Shown piece after piece: positions 6,118-6,777 of a stretch of DNA of 6,777 nucleotides. Source of the stretch: DAOUFU01 sp034429275 (lineage in GTDB: Bacteria; Chloroflexota; Anaerolineae; Aggregatilineales; Aggregatilineaceae); assembly GCA_034429275.1 (NCBI GenBank), contig DAOUFU010000351.1, forward strand, positions 1-6,777, read 5' to 3'. The position numbers and the translations under genes are program-made. Below the pieces are notes generated by a model. It had not been told where the DNA came from and did no database searches. It worked only from the letters and a program-made list of their open reading frames with translations. The first letter of the stretch is position 1; the number at the start of each line of letters is the position of its first letter.

Positions 6118-6143
6118 GGCAGGGGCCACGCGCGGTCCCTGCC
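6118..6143 (+). terminator. Strong hairpin after msrB, possible terminator without a U-tract
   Basis: ggcaggg (6118-6124) pairs exactly with ccctgcc (6137-6143). A g-t wobble and two g-c pairs extend the stem to 10 bp with a 6-base loop. It begins 14 bases after the msrB stop. The bases that follow (atcacccc) are not a T-run, so an intrinsic terminator is only possible, not established. It would also separate msrB from the next gene. Confidence 0.4.
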
Positions 6144-6166
6144 ATCACCCCGCAGGAACCGTGACG

Positions 6167-6777
6167 ATGACCGACTCCTTGCACGACCCCGCGTTCTTGC
6201 CCGAATCCTGTGACCCGCTGCCCCATCCATCCCCAGAGTCCGGTGACACGCCGTCCGAGTCCGGGCCTGGCGAGCGCTATGTCGCGTTTGAAGACCTGAC
6301 GCTGGCCGAGGCGCTGCGCGTGCTGAGGCGGGAGCCGCTGGCGGCGGCGCGGGCGTGGTGGACGGTGCTGGTCCGCGACCGCGCGCGCGTGAGTCGTCGT
6401 GCGGAGCGTTCGGAGCGCCTGTTCGCCGTGCGCGCCGCCCGTGAAGAGGTGGCGGGCGAGGATGAAGCGCTGCACGAGGACCGGGCCGACCTTTCTCCAC
6501 GCCGCGAGCGGTGGCGGCTGGCACTGTGGAGCGCGGCGCTGCTGATGGCGATGCACGGCGGCGTGCTGCTGAGGCGGGCGGCGCTGGACCCGGCCATGCA
6601 CCGCGAGAAGGACCCCGGCGCGTCATTGACCTGGCTGGGGCTGGCGGCCCTGCTGGTCATCGGGGTCGAGCTGTGGGCGGCGCAGGGGGCGCGGTTGGCC
6701 GGGTGGTTCCGGCGCTGGCGGGGGGGCCAGGCGGGCGCGCCCCCGGGCGCGCGCGCGGGCGCGTGGGGGGGCCCGTC
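6167..6777 (+). CDS. Unrecognised membrane protein, 5' part only (runs off the window)
   Basis: The frame stays open from ATG 6167 to the window end: 203 codons and no stop. The start follows agga (6154-6157) by 9 bases. An in-frame GTG at 6161 is too close to that site. Residues 1-36 are acidic and Pro/Ser-rich and likely cytosolic (MTDSLHDPAF, then PSPESGDTPSESGPGE). Residues 42-70 (FEDLTLAEALRVLRREPLAAARAWW) look amphipathic, and 70-116 are highly charged. Hydrophobic segments at about 117-135 and 153-173 indicate a multi-pass protein. Chloroflexota membrane glycosyltransferases (GT39-like) can begin with a similar LTLAEAL-type amphipathic stretch, but that is recollection, not a demonstrated match. 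No catalytic motif is visible, so function is unassigned. The last 18 or so codons are almost pure G/C (RGGQAGAPPGARAGAWGGP) and may be unreliable sequence. Confidence 0.7.
   Translation, partial: MTDSLHDPAFLPESCDPLPHPSPESGDTPSESGPGERYVAFEDLTLAEALRVLRREPLAAARAWWTVLVRDRARVSRRAERSERLFAVRAAREEVAGEDEALHEDRADLSPRRERWRLALWSAALLMAMHGGVLLRRAALDPAMHREKDPGASLTWLGLAALLVIGVELWAAQGARLAGWFRRWRGGQAGAPPGARAGAWGGP
6720..6777. other. Low-complexity G/C tract at the window end
   Basis: This stretch has two runs of seven G (6720-6726 and 6765-6771), a gcgcgccc-cc-gggcgcgc inverted repeat (6735-6752) and alternating GC dinucleotides. Only three of its 58 bases are A or T. It is far more extreme than the preceding coding sequence and looks like a contig-end artefact or a poorly read GC-rich region. 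Confidence 0.6.

Overview
The window is GC-rich, with codons that mostly end in G or C. All seven recognisable genes lie on the + strand. The mix suggests a member of the Chloroflexota, perhaps Anaerolineae-like, probably from a metagenome assembly: a secreted protein with a bacterial SH3-like module, an LPG-synthase-type flippase, a GT4 glycosyltransferase, a short c-type haem-binding protein, and 'ccctctcc/ggagaggg' palindromic repeats between genes. This assignment is inferred from overall character, because no phylogenetic marker gene is present.

Layout. Positions 1-64 hold the right-hand end of a repeat that continues off the window. Positions 191-1462 encode an exported three-part protein of unknown function. 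A 199-base gap follows, with a GC-rich hairpin and a good -10 box (TATAAT, 1600-1605). Positions 1662-5357 look like a four-gene operon: a membrane flippase-like protein, a GT4 glycosyltransferase (overlapping it by 4 bases), a membrane-anchored single-haem protein, and a class I SAM-dependent methyltransferase. A 341-base gap (5358-5698) holds a complete copy of the repeat, about 130 bases with nested inverted repeats, and a second bulged hairpin. Then come msrB (5699-6103), a strong hairpin, and the 5' part of a membrane protein that runs off the window end (6167-6777).

How the genes may work together. The flippase-like protein, glycosyltransferase and methyltransferase are what a small envelope glycolipid or glycan module would contain. 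The haem protein between the last two has no obvious role in that pathway. MsrB repairs oxidised methionine and appears to be a separate transcription unit.

I found no strong evidence of a new defence or mobile system. The points most worth a second look are the structured repeat (two copies in the same orientation, each just upstream of a gene), the haem protein inside the glycolipid-like operon, the MsrB with serine where many relatives have the resolving cysteine, and the low-complexity G/C tract at the window end, which may be an assembly artefact.
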